Below, piece by piece: positions 29,022-29,053 of a stretch of DNA of 29,053 nt. The DNA is taken from positions 1 to 29,053 of IMG/VR virus record IMGVR_UViG_3300042445_001029. One strand, written 5' to 3'. This DNA is from a virus. Under the pieces are notes generated by a model that searched no databases, was not told the origin of the DNA, and saw nothing but the letters and a program-made list of their open reading frames with translations. The position numbers and the translations under genes were made by a program. The stretch's first letter is position 1, and every line of letters starts with the position of its first letter.

Positions 29022-29053
29022 TTAGATCCTTCCTACCGTGCCGTCAGGGCGGC
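29022..29053 (-). CDS. Last codons of the preceding late gene (frame uncertain)
   Basis: Reading in from the right edge, one frame gives RPDGTVGRI then TAA at 29022-29024, and another gives AALTAR then TAG at 29033-29035. Either would place an upstream gene's stop a few bases before the next start, as elsewhere in this operon. The two cannot be told apart within 32 bases. Confidence 0.3.
   Translation of the reverse strand, partial: RPDGTVGRI

Noticed and set aside
1-29053. tRNA genes, integrase, attachment sites and CI-type repressor
   Set aside because: I looked for them and saw no cloverleaf, tyrosine or serine recombinase motif, or repressor-like gene. Lifestyle cannot be decided, since part of the genome lies outside the window.

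Overview
The window is most of a tailed double-stranded DNA phage genome. The type is a podovirus (P22/ejectosome-like): it has a large terminase, a portal of about 700 residues, three consecutive DNA-ejection-type virion proteins (one with a built-in lysozyme-like domain) and a lysis cassette. No tail tube, tape measure, integrase, excisionase or CI-type repressor is visible. Two lipobox-bearing lysis proteins and a possible inner-membrane spanin point to a Gram-negative host. The style of the small lipoproteins and the moderately GC-rich sequence suggest an alphaproteobacterium, but that is a guess. Sequence is very tightly packed, with many ATGA/TAATG start-stop overlaps.

Layout. (1) 1-7742, minus strand: late operon read right to left, with a small-terminase candidate, an unknown 213-residue protein, the large terminase, three tiny basic proteins, the portal, a DUF5856-like helical protein, two small virion-type proteins, a fibre with a self-cleaving S74 chaperone, a 109-residue protein, and the start of a probable scaffolding gene running off the left edge. 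(2) 7743-8307: a 565-base gene-free control region with direct repeats, palindromes and DnaA-box-like motifs. (3) 8308-11171, plus strand: early cluster of small genes, including a mini C5-methyltransferase-like enzyme and a stand-alone DnaA domain IV protein, closed by a strong terminator at 11215-11244. (4) 11243-11963: two genes whose start codons overlap head to head. (5) 20678-11948, minus strand: replication operon, with a Cas4/RecB-like nuclease, an unknown protein in the usual ssDNA-binding slot, a strong intervening terminator, a second DnaA domain IV protein, small genes, a family A DNA polymerase, a PAPS-reductase-like PP-loop protein and a primase-helicase. (6) 20741-22820, plus strand: VRR-NUC nuclease, SNF2-type helicase and two small genes. 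(7) 29053-22740, minus strand: ejection proteins followed by lysis genes. On a circular or terminally redundant map regions 7 and 1 belong to one leftward late module. Coat, head-completion and tail-needle genes would lie outside the window.

How it may work together. PolA, primase-helicase, the Cas4-like nuclease, VRR-NUC and the SNF2 helicase form a self-contained replication/recombination set, divergently transcribed from around 20.7 kb. The two DnaA domain IV proteins lack the AAA+ ATPase, and a 13-base element containing a near-DnaA box stands before each of the first three early genes. This suggests a phage-specific DnaA-box regulatory or origin circuit, which is the most interesting hypothesis here. 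Lysis would use a GH108 endolysin, a small holin-like protein, one membrane/coiled-coil protein and two tiny lipoproteins, one of them hidden in the 3' end of the endolysin gene.
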